DNA of 64,000 bases from Streptomyces sp. C10-9-1 (GTDB lineage: Bacteria; Actinomycetota; Actinomycetes; Streptomycetales; Streptomycetaceae): the NCBI RefSeq assembly GCF_024497955.1, contig NZ_JANHKP010000011.1:186001-250000 (forward strand), in the 5' to 3' direction. The position numbers were made by a program, and so were the translations under genes. The notes under the pieces are model-generated. The model saw only the letters and a list, made by a program, of their open reading frames with translations, was not told where the DNA came from and did no database searches. Below are positions 23,509 through 32,121 of this stretch, one piece after another; the stretch's first letter is position 1, and each line of letters opens with the position of its first letter.

Positions 23509-24137
23509 GGCTTCCCTTCCCGGGCCCCGGCCAGTGCGCGGAGATGGTCGACGAGGGTGATCAGCACGTGCTTGCCGGAGGAGCGGACCCGGGCGTCGCA
23601 GTCGATCAGGGGCACCCCCGGGCCCAGGGAGAGCGCCTGGCGGATCTCGCCCAGCGAGAAGGCGGCGAGGTCGCCGTCGAAGCGGTTCACGGCGACGACG
23701 AAGGGGGTGCCGTGGTGCTCCAGGCGGTCGACGGCGTACCAGGAGTCGCTCATCCGGCGGGTGTCGACCAGCACCACCGCGCCGAGGGTGCCGGAGAACA
23801 GCCGGTCCCACAGGAACCAGAAGCGCTCCTGTCCGGGGGCCCCGAACAGGTAGAGCACCCTGCGCTCGTCCAGGCTGATGCGGCCGAAGTCGAACGCGAC
23901 CGTGGTGGTGCTCTTGCGGCCCACGCCCGCCGTCTCGTCGACGCCGACCCCGGCCCGGGTCATCACCTCCTCGGTGTTCAGCGGGCGGATCTCGCTGACG
24001 GAGCGGACCAGGGTCGTCTTGCCCACGCCGAAGCCCCCCACGACCACGATCTTCAGTCCGGTGTCGGCCGCGCGGCCGAGGGGGACGCGGGCGGCCGGGA
24101 CGGTCCCGGCGGGGGCGTCAGAGCCTGCGGAGTCCAT
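23505..24137 (-). CDS. Conservon small GTPase (CvnD)
   Basis: A 210-residue Ras/MglA-like GTP-binding protein. GGFGVGKTT is the P-loop (about residues 34-42), GAPGQERF is the G3 motif and NRFD stands for the NKxD guanine-specificity motif. In conservons the CvnD GTPase is proposed to associate with CvnA-C at the membrane as a G-protein-like switch. Its start lies inside the DUF742 gene (20-bp overlap) and its stop overlaps the P450 start, so the products should be made in fixed proportion. Confidence 0.93.
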   Translation of the reverse strand: MDSAGSDAPAGTVPAARVPLGRAADTGLKIVVVGGFGVGKTTLVRSVSEIRPLNTEEVMTRAGVGVDETAGVGRKSTTTVAFDFGRISLDERRVLYLFGAPGQERFWFLWDRLFSGTLGAVVLVDTRRMSDSWYAVDRLEHHGTPFVVAVNRFDGDLAAFSLGEIRQALSLGPGVPLIDCDARVRSSGKHVLITLVDHLRALAGAREGKP

Positions 24138-24480
24138 GCAGCACCTCCTCCAGGAGCGCGGAGTCGGGCAGCGGCACGCCCGCTCCGGCCCCCTGCTGCG
24201 GATGGCGTGCGGTGATGCGTCCGGTGGCGAGCAGGTCGCCGAGGAGGATCCGGACGACGGTCACCGGCATGCCCAGGTCCGCCGAGATCTCCACGACCGC
24301 GGAGGGCGTGCGGCACAGCCGCAGGATCCGGACGTGCTCGGACTGCATCCAGGGGGCCGGATCGCTCTCGGCCACGATCAGCGTGACGAGGTCGAAGGCG
24401 TCGCCGTCGGCGCGGCTGCGCCCGCCGGTCACGGTGTAGAGCCGCTCCGGATCGCCCACCTCGACGGGGCGGCGCGTCAT
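24118..24480 (-). CDS. Conservon DUF742 protein (CvnC)
   Basis: A 120-residue DUF742 protein, the third conservon member. The family marks are LYTVTGGRSRADGDAFDLVTLI near the N-terminus and a winged-helix-like segment, HVRILRLCRTPSAVVEISADL, followed by PVTVVRILLGDLLATGRI. The helix-turn-helix look suggests protein or DNA binding; only partner binding is generally proposed. The start codon overlaps the CvnB stop (ATGA), so it is translationally coupled. Confidence 0.93.
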   Translation of the reverse strand: MTRRPVEVGDPERLYTVTGGRSRADGDAFDLVTLIVAESDPAPWMQSEHVRILRLCRTPSAVVEISADLGMPVTVVRILLGDLLATGRITARHPQQGAGAGVPLPDSALLEEVLHGLRRL

Positions 24481-24896
24481 GAGGCGGGGGCCTCCTGCAC
24501 GGTCAGCCGCGGCTCGGCCCGCAGGTGGTCGCCGATCTGCTCGACCAGTGCGGTCATGTGGTGGCCCACCACACCGGGGTCGGCGCCGCCCTCGGCGACC
24601 ACGCCCAGGTGCGCCCCGTCGCCCGCCTCCACGATGAACAGCAGGCCGCCGTGGAACTCGGTCATCGAGTGCCGCACGCCGCCGCTTCCGTCGCCGAACT
24701 CCGCGGACGCGCCCTGGGCGAGGGCCTGGATGCCGGAGCAGATGGCCGCCAGCTGGTCGGCCTGGTCGAGGGTCAGGTGCGGGCTCCAGCAGAGCTTCAG
24801 TCCGTCGCGGGAGAGCACCAGCGCATGGCGGGTGCCCGGAGTCCGCTCCAGCAGGCTCTCCAGGAACCAGGTCAGGCTGTTGTCGGTGGTCTGCAT
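24477..24896 (-). CDS. Conservon roadblock/LC7 protein (CvnB)
   Basis: A 139-residue roadblock/LC7-fold protein. Typical features are the start LTWFLESLLERTPGTRHALVLSRDGL, a middle helix ADQLAAICSGIQALAQGAS, and the strand LLFIVEAGDGAHLGVVA. In bacteria such proteins regulate Ras-like GTPases, as MglB does for MglA, so it is the likely GTPase-activating or scaffolding partner of the CvnD homologue two genes downstream. The gene starts 137 bp after the sensor kinase stop. Confidence 0.93.
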   Translation of the reverse strand: MQTTDNSLTWFLESLLERTPGTRHALVLSRDGLKLCWSPHLTLDQADQLAAICSGIQALAQGASAEFGDGSGGVRHSMTEFHGGLLFIVEAGDGAHLGVVAEGGADPGVVGHHMTALVEQIGDHLRAEPRLTVQEAPAS

Positions 24897-25033
24897 GATG
24901 TCGCTGGGCCTCGTCCCGGCCGGTGGCCGGGCGGCGGGCCGCTCCTCCTGTCTGGTACGGGACGTCGGGCCGTCGCGGAAACGTCCCCGGGACGGGTCCG
25001 CGGAGTGGCGGGGGACCGGGCCCCCGGCCGGGC

Positions 25034-26917
25034 TCAGGAGGCCCCGGCGGGCGGGTGCCCCGGGGTCCGGGGCTCGGGCACGGCCCGGGCGGCGCCCGGG
25101 TCCGGCGCGGTGTTCCCCGGGTCCGCCGTCCGGGGCTGCGGGCGGTGCGCCCCGTCTGCGCTCCCACGCCCGGCCCGGGCCTCGCCCTCCGGCGAGCCGG
25201 GGGGCCGGGCGCGGGCCAGGCCCTCGGCGAAGGCTCCGAAGCGCGCACCGGCGTCCCCCGCCTCCCGGGCACGCGGCGGCGACTGCCCCGGGTCGTGGCG
25301 GCCGCGGTCCGCGGCCGCCATGGTGCGGCCCGGGGGCCGGACCGGGAGCCCGCCCGGGGTGGCCACCCGCCGGTCCGCGGCCGGGGGAGGCGGTCCGGGG
25401 ACGGCCCGGGAGGTGCCGGCGCCCGGCGCGGCGGTCGCGCCCGCGGGGAGCGGTGCACGCTCCGCGGGACGGGCCGGTGCGCTGCCCGACCCGGACCCCG
25501 CCGCCGTCGGGGCCGAGGGCTCCGGTGTGAGGACGTCGGTGCCGGGGGCGGGCTCCCCGGTCCCCGCGCCCCCGGGCCGCGAGAGCACCTGCGGGGGGAA
25601 GAGCACGACCACTCCGGTGCCGCCGCGGGAGGAGGGCCGGAAGCTGACGCTCAGCCCGTAGCGGGAGGCGATGCGGCCGACGACGGTCAGACCCAGCCGG
25701 GTCCCCTGGAGCCGGGCGAGGTCGTCGGAGCGCCCGGAGACGGCCTCCTCGGCCCGGCGCATGGCGGCGTCGGCCATCTTCAGACCGCTGTCCTCGATGG
25801 TCACCACCAGCCCCGCGGTCCGCTCCTCCACGTAGACGTGCACCTCGTCGACGGGGGGCGAGAAGTTGGCCGCGTTGTCCATGAGTTCGGCGAGCAGGTG
25901 CATCACCCCTTCGGCGGCGAACCCGGCCACGCAGGCGGTGCCGGAGGAGTGCAGCCGCACCCGCCGGTAGGCGGCGATCCGCCCGGCGGCCCCGCGGAGC
26001 ACGCTCTCCAGGGGAAGGGGCCTGTTCCACGCCCGGCTCGCGCGGCCGCCCATGAGCAGGGCGAGCCGGTCGGTGAGCAGGCCCAGCTGGGAGGTGCTGT
26101 GGTCCAGGCGGAGCAGGTCGCCGAAGACCTCCTCGCCGTGCCGGTCCTGCATCTCCCGCAGATCGGCCAGCATGGACACCACCGCGGCCTGCACCCTGCT
26201 CAGCGCTCGGGCACCCGCTTCCCGGGCCGCGGCTGCGCGTCGCTCGCCCAGGGCCAGTTCGCGCACGGTCGCCTCGGCGAGCACCCTCAGCCGGCCGTCG
26301 GGCGGCAGTTCCAGCCGGCCGAGGACGGTGTCGGCGGAGGAGCCGTCGCGCAGGCGGGCGACGGCGGCGGGCAGGGTCACCGCGGTCAGCCGGTCGACCC
26401 CGTCGGCGGCCAGCGCCAGCTGCCGTACGGCGCGTCCGCCGTCGTCCGCCGCCTGCCGCGTCCGCCGGGCGGCGTCCTCCAGCTCCTGGGCGAGCAGTCG
26501 CAGCAGGCGGTGCAACCGGGGGTCCTGCGGCGGCGGCAGCGAGGCGAGCACCCGGGCCGCCGGCTCCCCGTCGCGCAGCCGCGCGGCGAGGGCGGGCAGG
26601 GCGGTGTCGGCCAGCTGTGCGGACTCGGCTGCGGCCCGGGCGGCGCGGGCCCGCAGGGTGCGCAGTTCGGCCTCGGAGGCCGCGGCGGCGCGGCGGGCCC
26701 GGTTCACGGCACCCGCCCCCGCGACGACCGCCGCCGCGAGGCAGAGCCAGGCCGCGCACACGGTCGCGGCCGCCCAGGGGCCCGCCGCCCCGGGCGCCGC
26801 GGCGACCGCTGCGGCACCGGCGGCGGCGGCCGCGGCGACGAGGGCGGCCTGGGCGGCCGCGGACACCGGCCGCGGTGCGTGGCTCCTGCGTTGCGGGGGA
26901 GTGGCTGGCACTGGCAT
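25034..26917 (-). CDS. Conservon sensor histidine-kinase-like protein (CvnA)
   Basis: A 627-residue protein heading the conservon. Two N-terminal hydrophobic segments (about residues 20-70) are followed by a long Ala/Arg/Glu helical region. The HATPase domain has the N box ELMDNAANFSPP, the G1 box EDSGLKM, and GLTVVGRIASRYG plus GGTGVVVLFP as later boxes. A roughly 160-residue Pro/Ala/Gly-rich tail of unknown function ends it. A normal phospho-acceptor H-box is not evident, matching the view that CvnA proteins are not classical two-component kinases. GAGGGA precedes the ATG. No response regulator gene is nearby. Confidence 0.9.
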   Translation of the reverse strand: MPVPATPPQRRSHAPRPVSAAAQAALVAAAAAAGAAAVAAAPGAAGPWAAATVCAAWLCLAAAVVAGAGAVNRARRAAAASEAELRTLRARAARAAAESAQLADTALPALAARLRDGEPAARVLASLPPPQDPRLHRLLRLLAQELEDAARRTRQAADDGGRAVRQLALAADGVDRLTAVTLPAAVARLRDGSSADTVLGRLELPPDGRLRVLAEATVRELALGERRAAAAREAGARALSRVQAAVVSMLADLREMQDRHGEEVFGDLLRLDHSTSQLGLLTDRLALLMGGRASRAWNRPLPLESVLRGAAGRIAAYRRVRLHSSGTACVAGFAAEGVMHLLAELMDNAANFSPPVDEVHVYVEERTAGLVVTIEDSGLKMADAAMRRAEEAVSGRSDDLARLQGTRLGLTVVGRIASRYGLSVSFRPSSRGGTGVVVLFPPQVLSRPGGAGTGEPAPGTDVLTPEPSAPTAAGSGSGSAPARPAERAPLPAGATAAPGAGTSRAVPGPPPPAADRRVATPGGLPVRPPGRTMAAADRGRHDPGQSPPRAREAGDAGARFGAFAEGLARARPPGSPEGEARAGRGSADGAHRPQPRTADPGNTAPDPGAARAVPEPRTPGHPPAGAS

Positions 26918-27308
26918 TGCGCGATCCCTCGCTGCTCTCGTGCGGGATGTTCACCTGGAACGGGACGGGCCGCCCGTCGACCCGGGGCGGCCGGTGGCGC
27001 GGCGGTCGCCCCGGGAGGCGGCGGAGGCCGCGGCGTCAGGTCCGCGATCGCGCCCTGCCTGATGGTTGCCGGGAGTGATCGCTCGTGTGCGTGCGGTGCT
27101 CATGCTAGCCACGGGGGTGTCCCGCGCCGGCGGGAGCGCGCGTATGTCCACAGAACGGTGGAAGCCCGTGCGAAGTCGCGCGCGGGGGCGCGTTCCCGTG
27201 GTAGACCGCGGGTCGCGGGGCGCGTGGAGCCGGTCGTGCGCCGGGGGCGCGTGTGGGGTGAACGTCACAGCGCACCAGGGCCTTTGCGTCCGGGAGCCCG
27301 ACTACCGT
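26918..27308. other. Regulatory gap between conservon and acyltransferase gene
   Basis: 391 bp between divergent starts. No gene. The part near 27080-27150 is slightly less GC-rich and could hold promoters for both directions, but I could not match a convincing -35/-10 pair or a palindrome. Confidence 0.5.
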
Positions 27309-28052
27309 GTGCGGGTGCCCAGGAACCGAAACACGTCCTCCCCGCTCGCCGCGTGGCGGCGGCGTGTCCTCGCGCGTGCCGTCCACCGCGGGTGGCGGTG
27401 GGTGCAGGAGGCCGGGTCCGTCACCGCGTCCCACCCCGGGCGGCTGCGCTTCCGCCGCATCGGCGAGGGCACCCGCCTGGCGTTCCCGCAGGGGACGGTG
27501 TTCGGCGAGCGGTGGATCGAGCTCGGGGCACACTGCATCATCGCCGAGCAGGTGACCCTGACCGCCGGGATGATGCCCGGACTCGACCTCGGGCCCGACG
27601 CGATCCTGACCCTCGGGGACGGGGTGGTGCTCGGTCGCGGCAGCCATGTCATCGCCGACACCCGGGTGTCCATCGGCTCGGACACCTACTGCGGGCCGTA
27701 CGTCTACATCACCTCCACCAACCACAGCTACGACGACCCCGAGCAGCCGGTGGGCCGCCAGTGGCCGCGCGCCGACCCGGTGGAGATCGGTCCCGGGTGC
27801 TGGCTGGGCACGGGGGCGGTGGTCCTCCCGGGCGCGCGCCTCGGGCGCAACGTGGTGGTCGCGGCCGGGGCCGTGGTGCGCGGCGAGGTGCCCGACCACG
27901 CCGTGGTCGCCGGGGCGCCGGCCCGGGTCGTCCGGCGCTGGGACCCGGAGGCCGGCTGGCAGCCGCCGCTGCGCACGCCCGCCCCGGTGCCCGTCCCCGA
28001 GGGCGTCACCCCCGAGCAGCTGCTGGCGCTCGCCGAGCTGGAGGAGGGCTGA
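27309..28052 (+). CDS. Hexapeptide-repeat acyltransferase (LbH)
   Basis: A 247-residue protein with left-handed beta-helix repeats in the second half (ITSTNHSYDDPEQ, then VEIGPGCWLGTGAVVLPGARLG and VVVAAGAVVRGEVPDHAVVAG), typical of the NodL/LacA/CysE-like O-acetyltransferases. The His in TNHSYDD is the expected catalytic base. The N-terminal 90 residues hold less regular repeats. GTG at 27309 is chosen, with GGAG 12 bp upstream; 27315 is possible. It is divergent from the conservon and convergent with an EamA exporter. The acceptor, perhaps a polysaccharide, is unknown. Confidence 0.85.
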   Translation: MRVPRNRNTSSPLAAWRRRVLARAVHRGWRWVQEAGSVTASHPGRLRFRRIGEGTRLAFPQGTVFGERWIELGAHCIIAEQVTLTAGMMPGLDLGPDAILTLGDGVVLGRGSHVIADTRVSIGSDTYCGPYVYITSTNHSYDDPEQPVGRQWPRADPVEIGPGCWLGTGAVVLPGARLGRNVVVAAGAVVRGEVPDHAVVAGAPARVVRRWDPEAGWQPPLRTPAPVPVPEGVTPEQLLALAELEEG

Positions 28053-28058
28053 GGCGGC

Positions 28059-28084
28059 GCCGCCGTGCCCGTCGGCGCGGCGGC
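28059..28084. terminator. Weak hairpin between convergent genes
   Basis: GCCGCCG (28059-28065) pairs with CGGCGGC (28078-28084) in the 42-bp gap between the acyltransferase and EamA gene ends. Confidence 0.4.
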
Positions 28085-28094
28085 CGGCCGGCTC

Positions 28095-28961
28095 TCAGCC
28101 CGTGGCGAGCAGGACCGTGCCCATCAGCGCCAGACCGGCACCGGCGGCCTGGATCGCCCGCACCCGCTCGCGCAGCAGCACCAGCGCGGCGAGCACCGTG
28201 ACCACGGGGTAGAGGTTGGCCAGCACGGCCGCCATGGTGACCGGTCCGAGCTGCGCCGCCGTCGCGTAGGTGCCGTTGGCCGCGACGTCCGCCAGGCCGA
28301 CGAAGGCCAGGGCCGGCAGTGAGGCCGCCACCACGGCCAGGCCCCCCTCGGCGGGCAGGGCCCGCCCGCCGCGCCGCACCGAGACCCACAGGGCCGCGCC
28401 GCCCACCGCGACATTGGCGACCCGCTGGACGAAGAGGGCCAGAAAGAGCCCCGTGACGCTGGTGGAGGCCTCCGCGATCAGGGCCATCACGGCGCCGAAG
28501 CCGAAGGCGGCGACCAGTGTCAGCCAGATCGCCTGGCGCTGCACCGGTGCCCCGCGCAGTTCGGGTCCGCCGGCCAGCACCACTCCCGCGACGGCCACGC
28601 CGATGCCCGCGAACTGCAGCAGCCCCGGCCGCTCGCCGAGCAGCAGTCCGACGCCGACGGGGACCGCCACACCCAGGGAGCCGAGGGGGGAGACCACGCC
28701 CATGGGGCCGAGTGCGAGGGCCTTGTAGAAGGAGAGCATCGCCACGGGGCCGACCACCCCGGCCGCCGCGGCGTACCAGAGGCGGGGGCCGGCCTCCGCG
28801 AACCCGCCCGTGGCGAGAACCACCGCACCGAGGACGACCACGGCGATCGACTGGGAGGCCACCACCACGGTCAGTGCCGGCATGCGACGGGTGAGCAGGC
28901 CCCCGCCGAAGTCCGCCAGCCCCCACAGGAGGCTCGTCGCCAGCGCGAAGAGTGCGGTCAT
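28095..28961 (-). CDS. EamA family (DMT) transporter
   Basis: A 288-residue inner-membrane protein with ten predicted transmembrane helices in two EamA repeats. The glycine-rich start ALATSLLWGLADFGGGLL and the paired motif SPLGSLGVAVPVGVGLLLGERP are typical, and LYPVVTVLAALVLLRERV marks the second repeat. DMT members export amino acids or other metabolites. It is divergent from an XRE-cupin regulator with a 93-bp spacer, so regulated efflux of a small molecule sensed by that regulator is likely. Confidence 0.87.
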   Translation of the reverse strand: MTALFALATSLLWGLADFGGGLLTRRMPALTVVVASQSIAVVVLGAVVLATGGFAEAGPRLWYAAAAGVVGPVAMLSFYKALALGPMGVVSPLGSLGVAVPVGVGLLLGERPGLLQFAGIGVAVAGVVLAGGPELRGAPVQRQAIWLTLVAAFGFGAVMALIAEASTSVTGLFLALFVQRVANVAVGGAALWVSVRRGGRALPAEGGLAVVAASLPALAFVGLADVAANGTYATAAQLGPVTMAAVLANLYPVVTVLAALVLLRERVRAIQAAGAGLALMGTVLLATG

Positions 28962-29054
28962 CAGGGGCCTCGCAGTACAGTGTGTTGAACGGTGGAGTGC
29001 ACCACACGGTAGTGCAGTCCATTGCATCCTGTCATTCACTATATTGGACGGACC
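28962..29054. promoter_or_regulatory. Divergent promoter region of EamA and XRE-cupin genes
   Basis: A 93-bp spacer clearly less GC-rich than its surroundings. It contains a GTGCAC palindrome (28997-29002), two AGTGCA repeats on the plus strand (28996 and 29011), and a TGCAGTCCATTGCA imperfect palindrome (29013-29026). These are candidate sites for the adjacent regulator. The exact promoter elements are not certain. Confidence 0.5.
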
Positions 29055-29627
29055 GTGTCTGACCTCGACCAGCTCACGCAGTCCCTCGCCCGCAACCTCA
29101 AGCACTGGCGGAGCGAACGCGGCTTCACCCTGGACGCCCTCGCGGCCCGCTCCGGCGTCAGCCGGGGCATGATCATCCAGATCGAGCAGGCGCGCACCAA
29201 CCCCAGTGTCGGCACCACCGTGAAGCTCGCCGACGCCCTCGGCGTCAGCATCACCACCCTGCTCGACCACCAGCAGTGCGCCCAGGTGCGCCTCGTCCCC
29301 CCGGAGCAGGCCGTGCGGATGTGGTCCACCTCCACGGGCAGCTCCACCACCCTGCTGGTGGGCAGCGAGCGCGGCGGACCCCTGGAGCTCTGGTCCTGGC
29401 GGCTGACGCCCGGCGACGAGAGCGCCTCCGACCCCCACCCCGACGGCACCACCGAACTGATCCACGTGACCGCCGGGGTGCTCACCCTGATCGCCGACGG
29501 CCAGGAGCACACCGTCCCGGCGGGCACCTCGGCCACCTTCGAGGCCAATGTCGCGCACACCTACCGCAACGACGGGGACGAGACCGTGGAGCTGATGATG
29601 GCCGTCTCGGTGCCCCCGGTGCGCTGA
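29055..29627 (+). CDS. XRE family regulator with C-terminal cupin domain
   Basis: A 190-residue regulator. Residues 5-65 form the HTH_3 domain (LKHWRSERGFTLDALAARSG, then SRGMIIQIEQARTNPSV as the recognition helix region). Residues 115-185 form a cupin_2 beta barrel with the His/Glu metal or ligand pattern in DPHPDGTTELIHVTAG and a His in VAHTYRNDG. Regulators of this kind often control amino-acid or polyamine related genes. GTG at 29055 is chosen over a TTG-type start at 29022. It is divergent from the EamA exporter. Confidence 0.88.
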   Translation: MSDLDQLTQSLARNLKHWRSERGFTLDALAARSGVSRGMIIQIEQARTNPSVGTTVKLADALGVSITTLLDHQQCAQVRLVPPEQAVRMWSTSTGSSTTLLVGSERGGPLELWSWRLTPGDESASDPHPDGTTELIHVTAGVLTLIADGQEHTVPAGTSATFEANVAHTYRNDGDETVELMMAVSVPPVR

Positions 29628-29730
29628 GGCGGGGCGCGCCGGGGGCTGGCGCGCCCGGCGCCGGGAGCGCGGGGCGCCCGACGCCGGGGAGTCGCCGGGC
29701 ACGCCCCACCCGACGGGGGCCCGCCCGGCA

Positions 29731-29745
29731 CGCCCCGCCGGGGCG
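29731..29745. terminator. Short hairpin between convergent genes
   Basis: CGCCCC and GGGGCG around a GCC loop, abutting the stop codon of the CoA-binding protein gene. The 120-bp gap also holds several related GC-rich repeats. Confidence 0.4.
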
Positions 29746-29747
29746 GT

Positions 29748-30155
29748 TCAGCCCAGGCGGGGGAGTTCGATCGCCGGGCAGCGGTCCATCACCATGTCCA
29801 GCCCGGCCGCCCGCGTACGGGCGTACGCCTCCGCGTCGACCACCCCCAGCTGGAACCAGACGGCCCGGGCGCCCACCGCCACGGCCTCGTCGGCCACGCG
29901 GCCCGCGTGCTCCGTGTTCACGAACACGTCCACCACGTCGACGCCGAAGGGGATGTCCGCGAGCGAGGCGTACCCCTTTTCGCCGTGCACCGTCTCGGCC
30001 TTCGGGTGCACCGGCACGATCCGCTTGCCGTGCTGCTGCAGCGTCCGCGCCACGCCCCACGCCGCGCGCGCCCGGTTGCCGGACAGCCCCACCACCGCCC
30101 AGGTGTCGCCCGTGTCGTTCAGGATCCGGCGGATCGTCTCCTCGTCAGCGTCCAT
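29748..30155 (-). CDS. CoA-binding domain protein (YccU-like)
   Basis: A 135-residue single-domain Rossmann protein of the CoA_binding_2 family. WAVVGLSGNRARAAWGVART is the nucleotide-binding loop, RIVPVHPKAETVHGEKGYASLADIP follows, and VDVFVNTEHAGRVADEAV is the conserved middle. Such small proteins resemble the CoA-binding part of succinyl-CoA synthetase, but their role is unknown. The gene is divergent from the IMPACT-family gene. Confidence 0.88.
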   Translation of the reverse strand: MDADEETIRRILNDTGDTWAVVGLSGNRARAAWGVARTLQQHGKRIVPVHPKAETVHGEKGYASLADIPFGVDVVDVFVNTEHAGRVADEAVAVGARAVWFQLGVVDAEAYARTRAAGLDMVMDRCPAIELPRLG

Positions 30156-30261
30156 GCCCGCACAACCCGGCGCGACCCGTCGGGCATTCCCGCGCCGGGT
30201 ACGCCGTCCGCAGGCCCCTCCCGGCGCCCGGGCGGCACCGCCGGGCGCATAGGGTGGCGGG

Positions 30262-30888
30262 ATGCAGGACCAGTACCGGACGGTCGCCCGCGAGGGCGTC
30301 CACGAGAGCGAGATCAACCGCTCGCGCTTCCTCTGCGCCCTCGCCCCCGCGGCGACGGAGGAGGAGGCGCAGGCGTTCGTCGCCCGCATCCGCAGGGAGC
30401 ACCCCGCGGCCACGCACAACTGCTACGCCTACGTCGTCGGCGCCGACGCCTCCGTGCAGAAGGCGAGCGACGACGGCGAACCCGGCGGAACCGCGGGCGT
30501 TCCGATGCTCCAGATGCTCCTGCGCCGCGAGGTCCGCTACACCGCCGCCGTCGTCACCCGCTACTACGGGGGCGTGAAGCTGGGCGCGGGCGGCCTGATC
30601 CGCGCCTACGGAGGCGCGGTCGGCGAAGCGCTCGACGCCCTCGGCACCGTCACCCGCCGGCGCTTCCGCATCCTCGCGGTCACCGTCGACCACCAGCGCG
30701 CGGGCAAGCTGGAGAACGACCTCCGGGCCACCGGGCGCACCGTCCGCGAGGTCTCCTACGGCCACGCGGTCCGCATCGAGATCGGGCTGCCCGACGCCGA
30801 GGTCGGGGCCTTCACCGCCTGGCTCGCCGACGCCACCGCGGGCACCGCCGCCCTGGAGATCGGCGGCGAGGCCTACGGCGATGCGTGA
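30262..30888 (+). CDS. YigZ/IMPACT family protein
   Basis: A 208-residue UPF0029 protein. The N-terminal IMPACT domain has the strong signature ASDDGEPGGTAGVPML (as SDDGEPGGTAG) and VVTRYYGGVKLGAGGLIRAYG, and the C-terminal DUF1949 domain follows from about residue 135. Relatives bind ribosomes or translation factors, and in E. coli YigZ is of unknown function. The ATG at 30262 follows a GGTGGCGGG sequence. It precedes sbcD on the same strand by 66 bp. Confidence 0.92.
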   Translation: MQDQYRTVAREGVHESEINRSRFLCALAPAATEEEAQAFVARIRREHPAATHNCYAYVVGADASVQKASDDGEPGGTAGVPMLQMLLRREVRYTAAVVTRYYGGVKLGAGGLIRAYGGAVGEALDALGTVTRRRFRILAVTVDHQRAGKLENDLRATGRTVREVSYGHAVRIEIGLPDAEVGAFTAWLADATAGTAALEIGGEAYGDA

Positions 30889-30954
30889 CCCGCACCGCAC
30901 CCCGTCCGCCGCGCCCGCCCCCGATGTCCGACCCCGCCGATACCCTCACCGATC

Positions 30955-32121
30955 ATGAGACTCCTGCACACCTCGGACTGGCACCTGGGGCGGTCGCTGC
31001 ACCGGGTGAGCATGCTCGACGCCCAGGCCGCCTTCCTCGACCACCTCGTGGCCACCGCCCGCGACCGGGAGGTGGACGCGGTGCTCGTCGCCGGGGACGT
31101 CTACGACCGCGCGGTGCCCCCGCTCGCGGCCGTGGAGCTCTTCGACTCCGCGCTCCACCGCCTCGCCGAGGCCGGCGTCCCCACCGTGATGATCTCCGGC
31201 AACCACGACTCCGCGCGCCGTCTCGGCGTCGCCGCCGGACTGATCGAACGGGCCGGGATCCACCTGCGCACCGACCCCGCCGGCTGCGCCGCCCCCGTGC
31301 TCCTCGACGACGCCCACGGCCCCGTCGCCCTCTACGGCCTGCCCTATCTGGAACCCGCCCTCGTCAAGGACGAGTTCGGCACCGACAGGGCCGCACACGA
31401 GAGCGTGCTCGCCGCGGCCATGCGGCGCGTCCGCGAGGACCTCGCCGGCCGTCCCCCCGGCACCCGGTCCGTCGTCCTCGCCCACGCCTTCGTCCAGGGA
31501 GGGCAGGAGAGCGAGAGCGAGCGGGACATCACCGTCGGGGGAGTCGCCGCCGTCCCCGCGGGCGTCTTCCACGGCGTCGACTACGTCGCCCTCGGCCACC
31601 TCCACGGCTGCCAGACCCTCACCGAGCGGATCCGCTACTCCGGCTCCCCCCTCGCCTACTCGTTCTCCGAGGCCGCCCACCGCAAGTCCCTCTGGCTCGT
31701 GGACCTCGGCCCCGGCGGCGAGCTGTCCGCGGAACGGGTCGACTGCCCCGTCCCCCGCCGCCTCGCCCGGCTCCGCGGCACCCTCGACTCCCTCCTCGCC
31801 GACCCCGCCCACGCCCGCCACGAGGACGCCTTCGTCGAAGCGGTGCTCACCGACCCCGTGCGCCCCGCCGACCCCATGGCCCGCCTGTGCGAGCGCTTCC
31901 CCCACACGCTGAGCCTCGCCTTCGCGCCCGAACGCGCCGGGCAGGACGACACCGCCGGCTACGCCCGGCGGCTCGCCGGCCGCAGCGACCAGCAGATCGC
32001 GGAGGACTTCGTGGCCCATGTGCGCGGCGGCAGCGCCCCCGACGCCGAGGAGCGCGCCGTCCTCCGCGACGCCCTCGACGCCGTCCGCGTCGACGGCCGG
32101 GTGCGCGAGGTGGCCGGGTGA
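30955..32121 (+). CDS. sbcD: Exonuclease subunit SbcD
   Basis: The Mre11-type nuclease of the SbcCD complex, 388 residues. Metal-binding motifs are DWHLG near residue 8, AGDVYDR near residue 45, SGNHDS near residue 80, and VLAHAFV and ALGHLHG later. The C-terminal capping domain is complete. SbcCD cleaves hairpins and processes blocked DNA ends. Its stop codon overlaps the sbcC start (GTGA), so the subunits are translationally coupled. Confidence 0.95.
   Translation: MRLLHTSDWHLGRSLHRVSMLDAQAAFLDHLVATARDREVDAVLVAGDVYDRAVPPLAAVELFDSALHRLAEAGVPTVMISGNHDSARRLGVAAGLIERAGIHLRTDPAGCAAPVLLDDAHGPVALYGLPYLEPALVKDEFGTDRAAHESVLAAAMRRVREDLAGRPPGTRSVVLAHAFVQGGQESESERDITVGGVAAVPAGVFHGVDYVALGHLHGCQTLTERIRYSGSPLAYSFSEAAHRKSLWLVDLGPGGELSAERVDCPVPRRLARLRGTLDSLLADPAHARHEDAFVEAVLTDPVRPADPMARLCERFPHTLSLAFAPERAGQDDTAGYARRLAGRSDQQIAEDFVAHVRGGSAPDAEERAVLRDALDAVRVDGRVREVAG

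Noticed and set aside
22249..28052. P450 plus acyltransferase as part of a natural-product cluster
   Set aside because: The P450 is the fifth gene of a conservon, the acyltransferase is divergent, and no polyketide, peptide or terpene synthase is present.
29907..32117. Long plus-strand open frame running into sbcC
   Set aside because: The first 2.2 kb overlap three well-supported genes in other frames; only the part from the GTG at 32118 is SbcC.
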